The notes beneath the pieces are model-generated. The model was not told the origin of the DNA and searched no databases. It worked only from the letters and a program-made list of their open reading frames with translations. DNA of 64,000 nt from Sphingomonas sp. (GTDB lineage Bacteria; Pseudomonadota; Alphaproteobacteria; Sphingomonadales; Sphingomonadaceae). Of this stretch, positions 1 to 7,728 are shown piece by piece (position 1 is the first letter of the stretch; the number at the start of each line of letters is the position of its first letter). Made by a program: the position numbers and the translations under genes. The stretch lies in assembly GCA_017849555.1 (NCBI GenBank), contig JAFIGU010000044.1:1-64000 (forward strand), read 5' to 3'.

Positions 1-201
1 ATGGCCGGCGCGCTCCCCGGCGGCGGCTGGGAGGCGCTGCGCGGCACCTCCTTCGCCGCGCCGCTCGTCGCCGGCCGGCTGGCGCGCGCCGGCAGCCTCG
101 CGGCGCGCGCGGCGGAGGCGCGCCCCGGCAGCGGCCGCGTCGGGCGCGGCATCGTCTGCGGCGACTGCCGCACCCTGCCGAAAAGCGTCGGGCTGAAATA
201 A
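1..201 (+). CDS. S8 subtilisin-like serine protease, C-terminal fragment
   Basis: Only the last 66 codons are in the window; the true start lies to the left. The motif GTSFAAPLVAG (about residues 15-25 of the visible part) is the subtilisin catalytic-serine signature GTSxAxP, with Ser as nucleophile. The Asp and His of the triad must lie upstream and cannot be checked. The tail carries a C-G-D-C pair, which could form a disulfide if the protein is secreted. It is followed after about 95 bases by a secreted glycine-rich protein on the same strand, so the two may be cotranscribed. The family call rests on one strong motif. Confidence 0.75.
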   Translation: MAGALPGGGWEALRGTSFAAPLVAGRLARAGSLAARAAEARPGSGRVGRGIVCGDCRTLPKSVGLK

Positions 202-296
202 TTCTTAGGCCCGCGGGATTAAACCGGATCGCGGCGTCGTTGCTCTTGTCGGAAGCCGGGTGGAACCAGCCCCGGCCCGCGACGAAAAGGAGACAG

Positions 297-1055
297 ATGA
301 TGATCCAGAAGATGCGGACCCGCCTGATGGTGGCGGCAGCGATCATGGCCGGCATGACGGCCGCGGCGCCGGCGTCGGCGCAATTGCTCGGCGGCGGCGG
401 CGGCGGTGGCCTGGTCGGCGGCGTGCTCGGCGGCGCCGGCAATATCGGCGGCACGGTGACGGGCACGCTTGGCGGCGCCGGCAACATCGGCAGCACGATC
501 GGCTCGGCGACCGGCAGCGTGTCGAACAGCGTCACCGGCTCGGGCAGCGCGAACAGCAGCCATTCGGTCAACACCAAATCGGGCAATGTCGCGGCCGACG
601 CCGGGCTCGCCGGGACGATCAGCCACAGCACCGACGCCGCGCTCGGCGCGACCGGCGCCAACGGCAATTCACTCGCCGGCAACGTCAGCAATTCGGTCTC
701 GGCGAGCGCCAGCCGCAATGTCGGCGCCAATGCACAGCTGATCGGCACCGATCAGGTCGCGAACACCGTGAGCAGCGCGCGCGGCGCGGCGACCGGCGCG
801 GTGGGCCACGCGCGGAGTGCGGCGACGGGCGCGGTCCAGGCGGCACATGGCACCGCGAGCCACGTCGCGAGCAACGTGCGCGATCGTGCGGGCGCGGCGG
901 CGGGCCAGGCACGCGACGCCGCCGGCGCGGCGAGCGGCGCGGCATCGGGCGATCTCGCCGGGACGATGTCGGGCGGCGCGGGGTCGCTCAACGCCAGCGG
1001 GTCGGGATCGGCCAGTGGCGCGGGTTCGGCCAGCGCGAGCAGCACGCCGCGCTGA
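297..1055 (+). CDS. secreted low-complexity Gly/Ala/Ser-rich protein
   Basis: A 252-residue protein of unknown function. The ATG at 297 (or the next codon, ATG 300) is chosen because AAGGAG lies just upstream. A signal peptide is clear: a basic start, a hydrophobic stretch and a cleavage site at about ASA-Q, residues 27-29. The mature part begins with a glycine run and GGAGNIGG repeats, then a Ser/Asn-rich middle. From about residue 170 to 225 there are Ala-rich segments with regularly spaced charges, recalling amphipathic-helix or LEA-like repeats, and the tail is Gly/Ser. Composition suggests a disordered or surface/periplasmic protein. A strong terminator follows the stop. No enzyme motif was seen. 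Confidence 0.65.
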   Translation: MMIQKMRTRLMVAAAIMAGMTAAAPASAQLLGGGGGGGLVGGVLGGAGNIGGTVTGTLGGAGNIGSTIGSATGSVSNSVTGSGSANSSHSVNTKSGNVAADAGLAGTISHSTDAALGATGANGNSLAGNVSNSVSASASRNVGANAQLIGTDQVANTVSSARGAATGAVGHARSAATGAVQAAHGTASHVASNVRDRAGAAAGQARDAAGAASGAASGDLAGTMSGGAGSLNASGSGSASGAGSASASSTPR

Positions 1056-1080
1056 TCGGGCGATCGGTTGAAAGGGAGGG

Positions 1081-1110
1081 CCGCCGGGCAGCGATGCCCG
1101 GCGGTTTTTT
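1081..1110 (+). terminator. rho-independent terminator
   Basis: A perfect 10-bp stem (CCGCCGGGCA / TGCCCGGCGG) with a GCGA loop is followed directly by six T residues. It lies 25 bases past the stop of the secreted Gly-rich protein and ends that transcript. Confidence 0.9.
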
Positions 1111-1222
1111 GTTGGGGGCTATCGGGCGGGTCGGCGATGCGACAGACGCAGATATCTACATTACCTTTAGTAGCATTCACCGCCCCTATTCCTCTGATAT
1201 TATCTTATTAGTTCAGTCTATT

Positions 1223-1255
1223 TTGACAGCGCCGCGTTGATTTTTAAGGTATAAT
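1223..1255 (+). promoter_or_regulatory. possible sigma70-like promoter of the toxin/immunity unit
   Basis: A perfect TATAAT at 1250-1255 and a TTGACA at 1223-1228 stand in unusually AT-rich DNA upstream of the gene at 1333. The spacing is 21 bases rather than the usual 16-18, so the pairing is doubtful, although the -10 box alone is striking in this GC-rich genome. Confidence 0.3.
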
Positions 1256-1332
1256 AGAAGCAGTTTAACTAAATTTACTTTAAATGTTGGATTTGTTCAT
1301 GAATTGTTCCTTACGCAATAGCGGGGGACATC

Positions 1333-2472
1333 ATGACCGACCGGCAGATTCTCACCGAGAAAAAATCACCTGAACGCATTGCCTTCGAACATTATATTCG
1401 AACCGGCAGGCGTCTATCTCCGCAGGGGGAACCGGAGGTTGAACTCAAGTTCAACCCCTATCACGACCCGCGAAACGGCCGCTTTACCTTCGCCCCCGGC
1501 GGCCCGCGATCGCTGAGCGATGTCATCATTTCCGACGGCCATCGCGGCGAGCGACGGGTTTCGCGTTCGACGGCAGCGGCTGCTGCGCCCGAGGCACCGG
1601 CGGCGTCGGCAGACTCACCTCAAGCTGGTTCGCTAACCGACGCTGTCTACAGGCCGGACAAAACCGCCCCCGCAATTCAATCGGCTCAGTATCGCCCCAA
1701 TTTTCGGGGCCGCCGGGGCGACAATGGCGGCCCGTCACTAAACGATCCGCTGACGCTCGATCATGTTTTCCCCGCTCTGCGCAATTCGCCCGGCGGGTCG
1801 CTAATCGCGCTGGCGGACAATATCTTCGATCTGACCGGCCCCGCTTCTCGCGCCACCACCCCGGTAATGGAAAACCACATCAATGCGCTGATTCAGCAGA
1901 TCAAGGGTGTCGATCCTAGCTTTCGTTTGGAGTCGCTGGGGTTTCCGAAAACACTCAAAGGACAGGGAAACCTCCTCCGCCAACTCCTGTTTGATCGAGC
2001 GGCAGCCGTCTATCGGATGAAGAACGATGTCCGGTTGCTGCAGGTCGAGATGGTGCGCGTAATGCAAGAAACCGCAGACAGCGCTTATGTTGAAGCTCGA
2101 GCACGATTCGACGCCGGACGCTTGCTGCCGCGCCTATCGCGCGAAGAGGCGATCGGCAATTATATTGACCAAGCGGTGCGACATGAGCTGAGAAAAAATC
2201 TCGATCTTAGGGGAATAGATTATTCAAAAGGGCAGATAATAAGAATTATCGGCAGAGAATATGATAGATCACTCCCAGATCCGAAATATAAAATTCCTGA
2301 TGCGCGAGTAGACAGAGCCGCTTTCGACGTTTCCCTTACGCGCAAAACTTTAGCAACTCCGCAAATTAGAGGCTTCTTCAACAGTGATTTCAAGCCGACC
2401 ATCGTGATCATCGTTAGACCCAGTCAGCTCGGACAAGGTCATACCTATGCCATCTTACGCCCAGGAGAATAG
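1333..2472 (+). CDS. putative polymorphic toxin-like protein
   Basis: A 379-residue protein of no certain family. The ATG at 1333 has a GGGGGA ribosome site 5-6 bases upstream. An N-terminal leader of about 35 residues precedes FNPYHDPRNGRF (residues 40-51), a motif I associate with phage-head-like or polymorphic-toxin N-termini in alphaproteobacteria. A Pro/Ala/Gln-rich linker runs to about residue 130, a mostly helical region to about 290, and then a compact C-terminal domain (about 290-379) with alternating hydrophobic strands, RKT, TPQIRGFF, VRPSQ and HTYAI. That layout (trafficking N-terminus, linker, small C-terminal domain), the tightly linked small gene after it and the lower GC content fit a toxin with its immunity gene. 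No catalytic motif is certain. The toxin role is inferred. Confidence 0.45.
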   Translation: MTDRQILTEKKSPERIAFEHYIRTGRRLSPQGEPEVELKFNPYHDPRNGRFTFAPGGPRSLSDVIISDGHRGERRVSRSTAAAAAPEAPAASADSPQAGSLTDAVYRPDKTAPAIQSAQYRPNFRGRRGDNGGPSLNDPLTLDHVFPALRNSPGGSLIALADNIFDLTGPASRATTPVMENHINALIQQIKGVDPSFRLESLGFPKTLKGQGNLLRQLLFDRAAAVYRMKNDVRLLQVEMVRVMQETADSAYVEARARFDAGRLLPRLSREEAIGNYIDQAVRHELRKNLDLRGIDYSKGQIIRIIGREYDRSLPDPKYKIPDARVDRAAFDVSLTRKTLATPQIRGFFNSDFKPTIVIIVRPSQLGQGHTYAILRPGE

Positions 2473-2473
2473 T

Positions 2474-2827
2474 ATGTATCGCTCAAGCCTTCATTCCGAC
2501 AAGCCATATATTCCCAAGGGGATCGGGGAGATCATGGACCAATTGGGTTCGATGATGCTCTCCTCGCCGACCTTCAAGGACAGGACGGGCTATTTCCCGG
2601 AGCAGAATATCGACACCGAATTTTTTGCGCTCAACGAGGGATTGAAAACAATCCGCCAGAAGGTCGGCGAAGAAAATTATCAGGCACTTGTGGCACTATC
2701 CGATAAGATGCGCGCCTATTTCGAGGCCGACCCGGAGGATAAAACCGAGGGTAGCCTCAAGGGACGCGACTGCATCGTCGAGATGGAGGATATCCTCAAG
2801 GCCAGCGCGCGGCGCAAGCCGCGTTAA
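2474..2827 (+). CDS. small acidic protein, candidate immunity protein
   Basis: A 117-residue soluble protein. The ATG at 2474 is chosen because AGGAGA lies 6-10 bases upstream, inside the end of the preceding gene, whose stop is only one base away, so the two are translationally coupled. There is no signal peptide or membrane segment. It is predicted mostly helical, and the second half is rich in Asp/Glu (EADPEDKTEG, then CIVEMEDIL), as expected of a protein that neutralises a basic toxin domain. The family was not recognised. Partnership with the upstream gene is inferred from spacing and size. It is followed by the tRNA-Ser gene on the other strand. Confidence 0.5.
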   Translation: MYRSSLHSDKPYIPKGIGEIMDQLGSMMLSSPTFKDRTGYFPEQNIDTEFFALNEGLKTIRQKVGEENYQALVALSDKMRAYFEADPEDKTEGSLKGRDCIVEMEDILKASARRKPR

Positions 2828-2857
2828 CGACGGATCGCCAGTCCTTCGCGAAATAAG

Positions 2858-2948
2858 TGGCGGAGCGGGAGGGATTCGAACCCTCGATACGGTTTTGCCG
2901 TATACTCACTTTCCAGGCGAGCGCCTTCGACCACTCGGCCACCGCTCC
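2858..2948 (-). tRNA. tRNA-Ser (anticodon GGA)
   Basis: Read on the minus strand, the 7-bp acceptor stem GGAGCGG/CCGCTCC closes a cloverleaf with encoded CCA at the 3' end (2858-2860), the T-loop GGTTCGAATCC, a long variable arm typical of type II tRNAs, and the anticodon loop CTGGAAA giving GGA. The length is 91 bases. The 3' end faces the toxin-like pair, the orientation at which integrating elements often insert, although no integrase or repeated 3' end is visible. Confidence 0.95.
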
Positions 2949-3049
2949 GCATGCCTTGGGAGGCGACGCCCTAAAGCGGGGCGGCGCGCGACGCAAGCTT
3001 TCGCGCCGGGGAATTGCATCGCGCGCCCGCTAAAGGCAGCATCGCGCGC

Positions 3050-4009
3050 ATGATCGCACCCGCCCTTGCCGCGCTTCTCGCCGCATCCGCCCCGGCATCC
3101 GCAGCCACTGCCGCTGCACCAACCGCCGCCGACGCCGCCGCGTCCCCCGCGCGCGCGCCGTCGGAAATCGTCGCCGCCGCGCCTGCCGGCGACTGGCGCG
3201 CGATTCCCGCGGGCGATCTGCTGGTGATGGACCTCGCCCCTACCGCCACCGGCAAGCCGCGCCGCGTGGTGATCCAGTTGATCCCCGCGCCCTTCTCGCA
3301 AAGCTGGGTGCGCAACATCCGCATGCTCGCCACCCAGCATTGGTGGGACGGCGCCGGCGTCAACCGCGTGCAGGACAATTATGTCGCGCAATGGGGCGGC
3401 AGCACCGCCAAGCGGCCGCTTCCCGCCAGCCTTACCCCCACCGAGCAGGCCGATTATACCACCCGCCTCACCCCCGCCGATCTCGGCCCGATCGTCGCGG
3501 CGCCGGGGCATGACGCTTACGCCCCCGAGACCTTCACCTGGCACGGCTGGCCGATCGCGGCCGAGCGCGGCGCGGGGGGCACGATCGCGTGGCCGGTGCA
3601 TTGCTACGGGATGGTCGGGGTCGGGCGCGACATGCCGCCCGATGCGGGCGACGGCAGCGAGCTCTATGCGGTGATCGGCCATGCGCCGCGCCACCTCGAT
3701 CGCAATATCGCGCTGGTCGGCCGGGTGATCGAGGGGATCGAGCTGCTGTCGTCACTGCCGCGCGGCACCGAAGCGCTCGGGGTCTATGCCACGCCGGCCG
3801 AGCATGTGCCGATCGTCTCGGTCCGGCTGGCGAGCGACCTGCCCGTCGCCGAGCGACCGCGCTTCGAATATCTCGCCACCGAAAGCACGAGCTTCGCGCG
3901 TTACGCCGATGCCCGCGCCAACCGCCGCGACGGCTTCTTCGTCCGCCCGGCGGGGGGCGCCGATATCTGCAATGTGCCGACACCGATCCGGCGGATCGCT
4001 GCGCGGTAA
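3050..4009 (+). CDS. periplasmic cyclophilin-type peptidyl-prolyl isomerase
   Basis: A 319-residue exported protein of the cyclophilin family, which catalyses cis/trans isomerisation of prolyl bonds in secreted proteins. ATG 3050 gives an immediate signal peptide ([18 protein letters not shown]), which is why it is preferred to the TTG at 3014. The cyclophilin-like core covers about residues 60-250, with [12 protein letters not shown], a long insert, and [11 protein letters not shown] replacing the usual substrate-pocket segments. The sequence is divergent from bacterial PpiA and longer than usual, so activity is not assured. The gene stands alone between the tRNA and the converging Mla operon. 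Confidence 0.7.
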   Translation: MIAPALAALLAASAPASAATAAAPTAADAAASPARAPSEIVAAAPAGDWRAIPAGDLLVMDLAPTATGKPRRVVIQLIPAPFSQSWVRNIRMLATQHWWDGAGVNRVQDNYVAQWGGSTAKRPLPASLTPTEQADYTTRLTPADLGPIVAAPGHDAYAPETFTWHGWPIAAERGAGGTIAWPVHCYGMVGVGRDMPPDAGDGSELYAVIGHAPRHLDRNIALVGRVIEGIELLSSLPRGTEALGVYATPAEHVPIVSVRLASDLPVAERPRFEYLATESTSFARYADARANRRDGFFVRPAGGADICNVPTPIRRIAAR

Positions 4010-4030
4010 GTTACGAGGTTATCAGCTTCC

Positions 4031-4062
4031 CCGTTCGGGCTGAGCTTGTCGAAGGGCGAACG
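4031..4062. repeat. REP-A palindromic repeat, single copy
   Basis: One unit of the repeat CGTTCGGGCTGAGCTTGTCG...GGGCGAACG, with CGTTCG/CGAACG at its ends. It sits between the converging cyclophilin and Mla lipoprotein genes. The same unit occurs as inverted pairs near 19.0, 21.75 and 27.4 kb. Confidence 0.85.
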
Positions 4063-4112
4063 TAGATTGGGATTTTGCACCGCTGGCGCAGCGGCGACCT
4101 CCAGACCGTCGC

Positions 4113-4763
4113 CTATTTCCCCACCCAATCGGCCACCGCCGCCGCGACCTGATTGGCGCCGCGGTTGAGCGCGCGTCCGGCCGAGGCGGCATCGATCCGG
4201 GAGACCGGCACCTTCGCCTCGAAGCGCTGCTTTTCCACCTTGCTGCCCTCGGCGCGGACCAGCGCCGCATCGAAGGTGACGATCGCGCTCGACGAGGCCG
4301 CGTCGATACCGAAATTGCGCAATTCGCCGCTCAGCCGCGCGCCATTGTCGCCGAACGCCTGCCCCGCATCGAGCACGACACGCCCGCTCCGCGCGGTCAT
4401 CGTATCGGCGAGCAGCCGGGCGAACAGCCGCTGCGGCGGCTCCACCCATTGCGCATCCTTGATATAGGCGATCGAGGTCGGCGTCGCCTGCACCGGCACC
4501 CGCGCGGTGGAGAGCGCCTGCGGCACCGACGGCGTCTGGATGAAGATCGTCTTGGCGGTCGCGGCATCCTGCGTCTGCCCCGGCGCGGCCTGTTCGGTCG
4601 AGGTCAGGTCGAGCAGCGAGGGCGGCGGCTTCGCGCCGAAGCTGATGCAGCCCGCCAGCGGCAGCGCCGCGAGGAAAATCATCGCCGGCTGGCGCATCTT
4701 CCTGCGGAGACCCGGCATCCACTTTTGCTGAAAATGCTTCGGTCGCATCATTGTCCGCCTCAT
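4113..4763 (-). CDS. ABC-type transport auxiliary lipoprotein (Mla/Pqi-associated)
   Basis: A 216-residue lipoprotein at the end of the Mla operon. Its lipobox LAGC (Cys about residue 39) marks it for outer-membrane or periplasmic anchoring. The domain resembles the PqiC/ABC auxiliary lipoprotein family, which partners MCE proteins in moving lipids across the periplasm. The ATG at 4763 overlaps the mlaD stop as ATGA, giving translational coupling; ATGs at 4751 and 4748 would shorten a rather long n-region. The C-terminus ends in a helix, VAAAVADWVGK. Confidence 0.8.
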   Translation of the reverse strand: MRRTMMRPKHFQQKWMPGLRRKMRQPAMIFLAALPLAGCISFGAKPPPSLLDLTSTEQAAPGQTQDAATAKTIFIQTPSVPQALSTARVPVQATPTSIAYIKDAQWVEPPQRLFARLLADTMTARSGRVVLDAGQAFGDNGARLSGELRNFGIDAASSSAIVTFDAALVRAEGSKVEKQRFEAKVPVSRIDAASAGRALNRGANQVAAAVADWVGK

Positions 4764-5725
4764 TTGCCGGGCTTGTAGTCAGGGAGCCGCTGCTGGCCGA
4801 TCACCGATCCGGCGCCGTTGCGATCGACCCGCTCCGCCACCGAGGTCAAGGCATCGGTCATCTGGCGCAGATCGTGGATCAGCCGCGCCAGCTCGGGCGC
4901 GGTCTGTTTGGACAGGCTCTGCAAGCCGGGGCGCGCATCGCCGATCGTCGCGTTGAGCGTATCGGCGCTTTGCTTGGCGGCGCTGATCGCCTGGTTGAGA
5001 TTGGCCATCGCCGGTTTGACGTCCTCGGCGAGCAGCCCGTTGGTGGTCGCGGCGAGATCGCCGATCTTCGCCGCCGCGTCGCCCGCCTGCTGGACGGCGA
5101 TGCGGGTCTGCGCCAGCGTCGCGGCGATTTCCGGCCCGCGATCGGCGAGCGCGCGGCTCAGCCGGTTGGTATTGTCGAGGATGCCCGCGATCGACGCCTG
5201 ATTCTTGTCGGTGACCAGCCCGGTCAGCCGCTCGGTCAGCGTCGAGAGCCGCTCGAGCAATTGCGGCGCGGAATTGAGCAGCGCGCCGAGCCCGCCGGTC
5301 CGCGTCGGGATCACCGGCACGCCATAGGGGCATTGGTTGGCGGCATCGTTCGCCGGGCAGGTGATCGGCGGGGCGCCCTTCACCGCGCCGTCGAGGCTCA
5401 CCGTGCTGGTGCCGGTGAAGCTGCCCTGGATCGTCGCGGTGGTGCCCTGGAGCACCGGGGTATCCTCGTTGACAGTGATCCGCACGCGGACGAATTGCGG
5501 ATCGTTCTTCCACAATTGGATCAGCTTCACCTGGCCCGAGGGGACGCCCGAGAAGGTGACCGACGATCCCTTGGCGAGCCCGTCGACCGATTGCTTGAAG
5601 AAGATGTCATATTCCTTCTCGCTCGCGCCGCCGAGCCGCGCGATCCACACCGTGAACAGCGCGAGCACCGCGAGCAGGATCAGCACGACCGATCCCACGA
5701 GGACGTGGTTGGAGCGAGTTTCCAT
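4760..5725 (-). CDS. MlaD-like MCE-domain substrate-binding protein
   Basis: A 321-residue inner-membrane-anchored protein. A single N-terminal membrane helix (about residues 9-29) is followed by an MCE domain (about 38-115, with YDIFFKQSVDGLAKGSSVTF and FSGVPSGQV) and a long helical/coiled tail that would extend into the periplasm. MCE proteins form hexameric rings that carry phospholipids between membranes. The start overlaps the mlaF stop and the end overlaps the lipoprotein start, so all four genes are one coupled operon. An insert with two Cys (CPANDAANQC) in the MCE region may form a disulfide. Confidence 0.88.
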   Translation of the reverse strand: METRSNHVLVGSVVLILLAVLALFTVWIARLGGASEKEYDIFFKQSVDGLAKGSSVTFSGVPSGQVKLIQLWKNDPQFVRVRITVNEDTPVLQGTTATIQGSFTGTSTVSLDGAVKGAPPITCPANDAANQCPYGVPVIPTRTGGLGALLNSAPQLLERLSTLTERLTGLVTDKNQASIAGILDNTNRLSRALADRGPEIAATLAQTRIAVQQAGDAAAKIGDLAATTNGLLAEDVKPAMANLNQAISAAKQSADTLNATIGDARPGLQSLSKQTAPELARLIHDLRQMTDALTSVAERVDRNGAGSVIGQQRLPDYKPGK

Positions 5726-6546
5726 CAGTCAGTTCCCGTCCCTGGCTTTTTCCGCGCCCCATTGGCTTCCTGGGTCGCGACCGCCGCGCGGCCGCGCGGG
5801 CCATTGAAATATTCCTGGATCCACGGATGGTCCAACGCCAGGAGCTCGTCGATCGTGCCGACTGCGATCACCTTTTTGTCCGCCAGCACCGCCACCCGAT
5901 CACAGATCGCATAGAGCGTATCGAGATCGTGGGTGATCAGAAACACCGTGAGCCCCATCGTCTGCTGCAGCGAATGGGTCAGTTCGTCGAACCCGGCGGC
6001 GCCGATCGGATCGAGCCCCGCGGTCGGCTCGTCGAGGAACAGCAGCTCTGGATCGAGCGCCAGCGCGCGCGCCAGCCCGGCGCGCTTCTTCATCCCCCCC
6101 GAAAGCTCGGCGGGATATTTCGGCCCCGCCTCCGCGGGCAGCCCGGTCATCACCACCTTGTAGGAGGCGATTTCGTCGAGCAGCGCCAGATCGAGTTCCG
6201 GATAGAATTCGCGGATCGGGACCTGGACGTTCTCGGCGACCGTCAGCGTGGAGAACAAGGCGCCGCCCTGGAACAGCACCCCCCAGCGCTTGCGGATCTC
6301 GACCGCCTCGGTCTCCTCGCGGCCGATGGTGGATTCGCCGAAGACGGTGATCTCGCCCTCGTCGGGGGGCTGGAGGCCGATGATCGCGCGCATCAGCACC
6401 GATTTGCCGGTGCCCGATCCGCCGACCACGCCGAGGATCTCACCGCGCCGCACGTCGAGATCGAGCCCGTCGTGGATCACCTGATCGCCGAAGCTGGTGC
6501 GCAGCCCGCGCACGCGGATGATGATATCGTCGTCCGCCGAGGGCAT
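5725..6546 (-). CDS. MlaF-like ABC transporter ATPase
   Basis: A 273-residue ATPase that powers lipid transport through the MlaE permease. It shows Walker A GGSGTGKS (about residues 40-47), the ABC signature LSGGMKKRAGLARAL, Walker B LLFLDEPTAGLDP and the H-loop LITHDL. ATG 6546 overlaps the permease stop as ATGA, which fixes the start; a longer upstream reading would only translate the permease out of frame. The C-terminal tail after about residue 245 is short and charged. Confidence 0.93.
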   Translation of the reverse strand: MPSADDDIIIRVRGLRTSFGDQVIHDGLDLDVRRGEILGVVGGSGTGKSVLMRAIIGLQPPDEGEITVFGESTIGREETEAVEIRKRWGVLFQGGALFSTLTVAENVQVPIREFYPELDLALLDEIASYKVVMTGLPAEAGPKYPAELSGGMKKRAGLARALALDPELLFLDEPTAGLDPIGAAGFDELTHSLQQTMGLTVFLITHDLDTLYAICDRVAVLADKKVIAVGTIDELLALDHPWIQEYFNGPRGRAAVATQEANGARKKPGTGTD

Positions 6547-7649
6547 CAGTTCCACCCCATCGAGGTGAAGAATACCGCGAAAAAGGCGTCGAGCACGATC
6601 ACCAGGAAGATCGCCTGCACCACCGCGGCGGTGGTGCGGTTGCCGACCTGCTCGGCATCGCCCTCGACCTGCATCCCCTGGAAACAGCCGGCGAGCGCGA
6701 TGATCGCGCCGAACACCGGCGCCTTGACCAGCCCGACGTAAAGATCGGTGATCGGCACCACTTCGCGCAGCCGCGCGATATAGGTGACCGGCGGGATGCC
6801 GAGGTTGATCCAGCACAACAGCCCGCCGCCGATCATCGCCACGATCGAGGAATAGAAGCCGAGCAGCGGCATCAGCACGATCGCGGCGATCGTGCGCGGC
6901 AGCACCAGCGCCTCCATCGGCGAGACGCCGATCGTGCGCATCGCGTCGATTTCCTCGGTCAGCTTCATCGTGCCGAGCTGCGCGGCGAAAGCCGAGCCAG
7001 AGCGGCCGGCGACCATGATCGCGGTCATCAGCACGCCCAGCTCGCGCAGGGTGATCCGCCCGATCAGGTTGATCGTATAGACTTCGGCGCCGAACTGGCG
7101 GAGCTGCACCGCGCCCTGCTGCGCGATCACGATCCCGATCAGGAAACTCATCAGCCCGATGATGCCGAGCGCGGTGACCCCGACCACCTCGAACCGCTGC
7201 ACCGTGGCGTTGAAGCGGAAGCGCCGCGGGTGGCGGATGACGTTGCCGAGCGCGATGACGATCGCGCCGAGGAAACCGAGCAGCCCGAGCAAGGTGGTGC
7301 CGGCGGTGATCGTCGCGGTGCCGATCTCGCCGAGCACGCGGGTGAACGGGCTGACATGGCGCGGCCGCATCGCGACGAGCTGATCGGACCGCTCGACATG
7401 TTCGAGCAACCGGACATGCTCGGGATCGAGCCCCTCGATCGTCGCATTATGCTCGTGCGCGAAGCGGTGGACCACCCAGGCGCCGACGGTATCGATCCGG
7501 TCGATCGCCGACAGATCGAGATGCCGCACCCCCTCGCCGTCGCCGCGCGCGCGCAGCCGCTGCGGCAGATCGCCGATCGTCGCCAGCGAAAGATCGCCGG
7601 TGAAGCGCAGGGTGTCACCGTCCTCGCTGAAATCCGCCGCTGCGCCCAT
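6546..7649 (-). CDS. MlaE-like ABC permease with N-terminal STAS domain
   Basis: A 367-residue fusion. Residues 1-100 form a STAS (MlaB-like) domain, with the strand pattern LRFTGDLSLATIGDLP and DLSAIDRIDTVGAW. Residues about 110-367 form the MlaE permease with five to six membrane helices and the family motif GRSGSAFAAQLGTM. In E. coli MlaB is a separate protein; here it is fused, a common alphaproteobacterial arrangement. ATG 7649 is preferred over the GTG one codon earlier. This is the first gene of the mlaE-F-D-lipoprotein operon, whose role is outer-membrane lipid asymmetry or phospholipid trafficking. Confidence 0.9.
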   Translation of the reverse strand: MGAAADFSEDGDTLRFTGDLSLATIGDLPQRLRARGDGEGVRHLDLSAIDRIDTVGAWVVHRFAHEHNATIEGLDPEHVRLLEHVERSDQLVAMRPRHVSPFTRVLGEIGTATITAGTTLLGLLGFLGAIVIALGNVIRHPRRFRFNATVQRFEVVGVTALGIIGLMSFLIGIVIAQQGAVQLRQFGAEVYTINLIGRITLRELGVLMTAIMVAGRSGSAFAAQLGTMKLTEEIDAMRTIGVSPMEALVLPRTIAAIVLMPLLGFYSSIVAMIGGGLLCWINLGIPPVTYIARLREVVPITDLYVGLVKAPVFGAIIALAGCFQGMQVEGDAEQVGNRTTAAVVQAIFLVIVLDAFFAVFFTSMGWN

Positions 7650-7728
7650 CACCGGCTTTCTTGCGGGAAAGTGCCGACAACGGCAAGCGTTTGGAGGGCC
7701 GGGTGGGCGGCGCGGCGCGGGAATTTAC

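Noticed and set aside
260..1240. A 326-codon frame overlapping the secreted Gly-rich gene
   Set aside because: It is Arg-rich frame-shifted reading of the low-complexity region and runs through the terminator at 1081.
1140..2948. A complete integrative element at the tRNA-Ser
   Set aside because: No integrase and no repeat of the tRNA 3' end was found in the flanking sequence, so only a possible remnant can be claimed.
4751..5914. A 387-codon plus-strand frame opposite the MlaD gene
   Set aside because: It is a shadow frame with biased composition and no motif; MlaD and MlaF are clear on the other strand.
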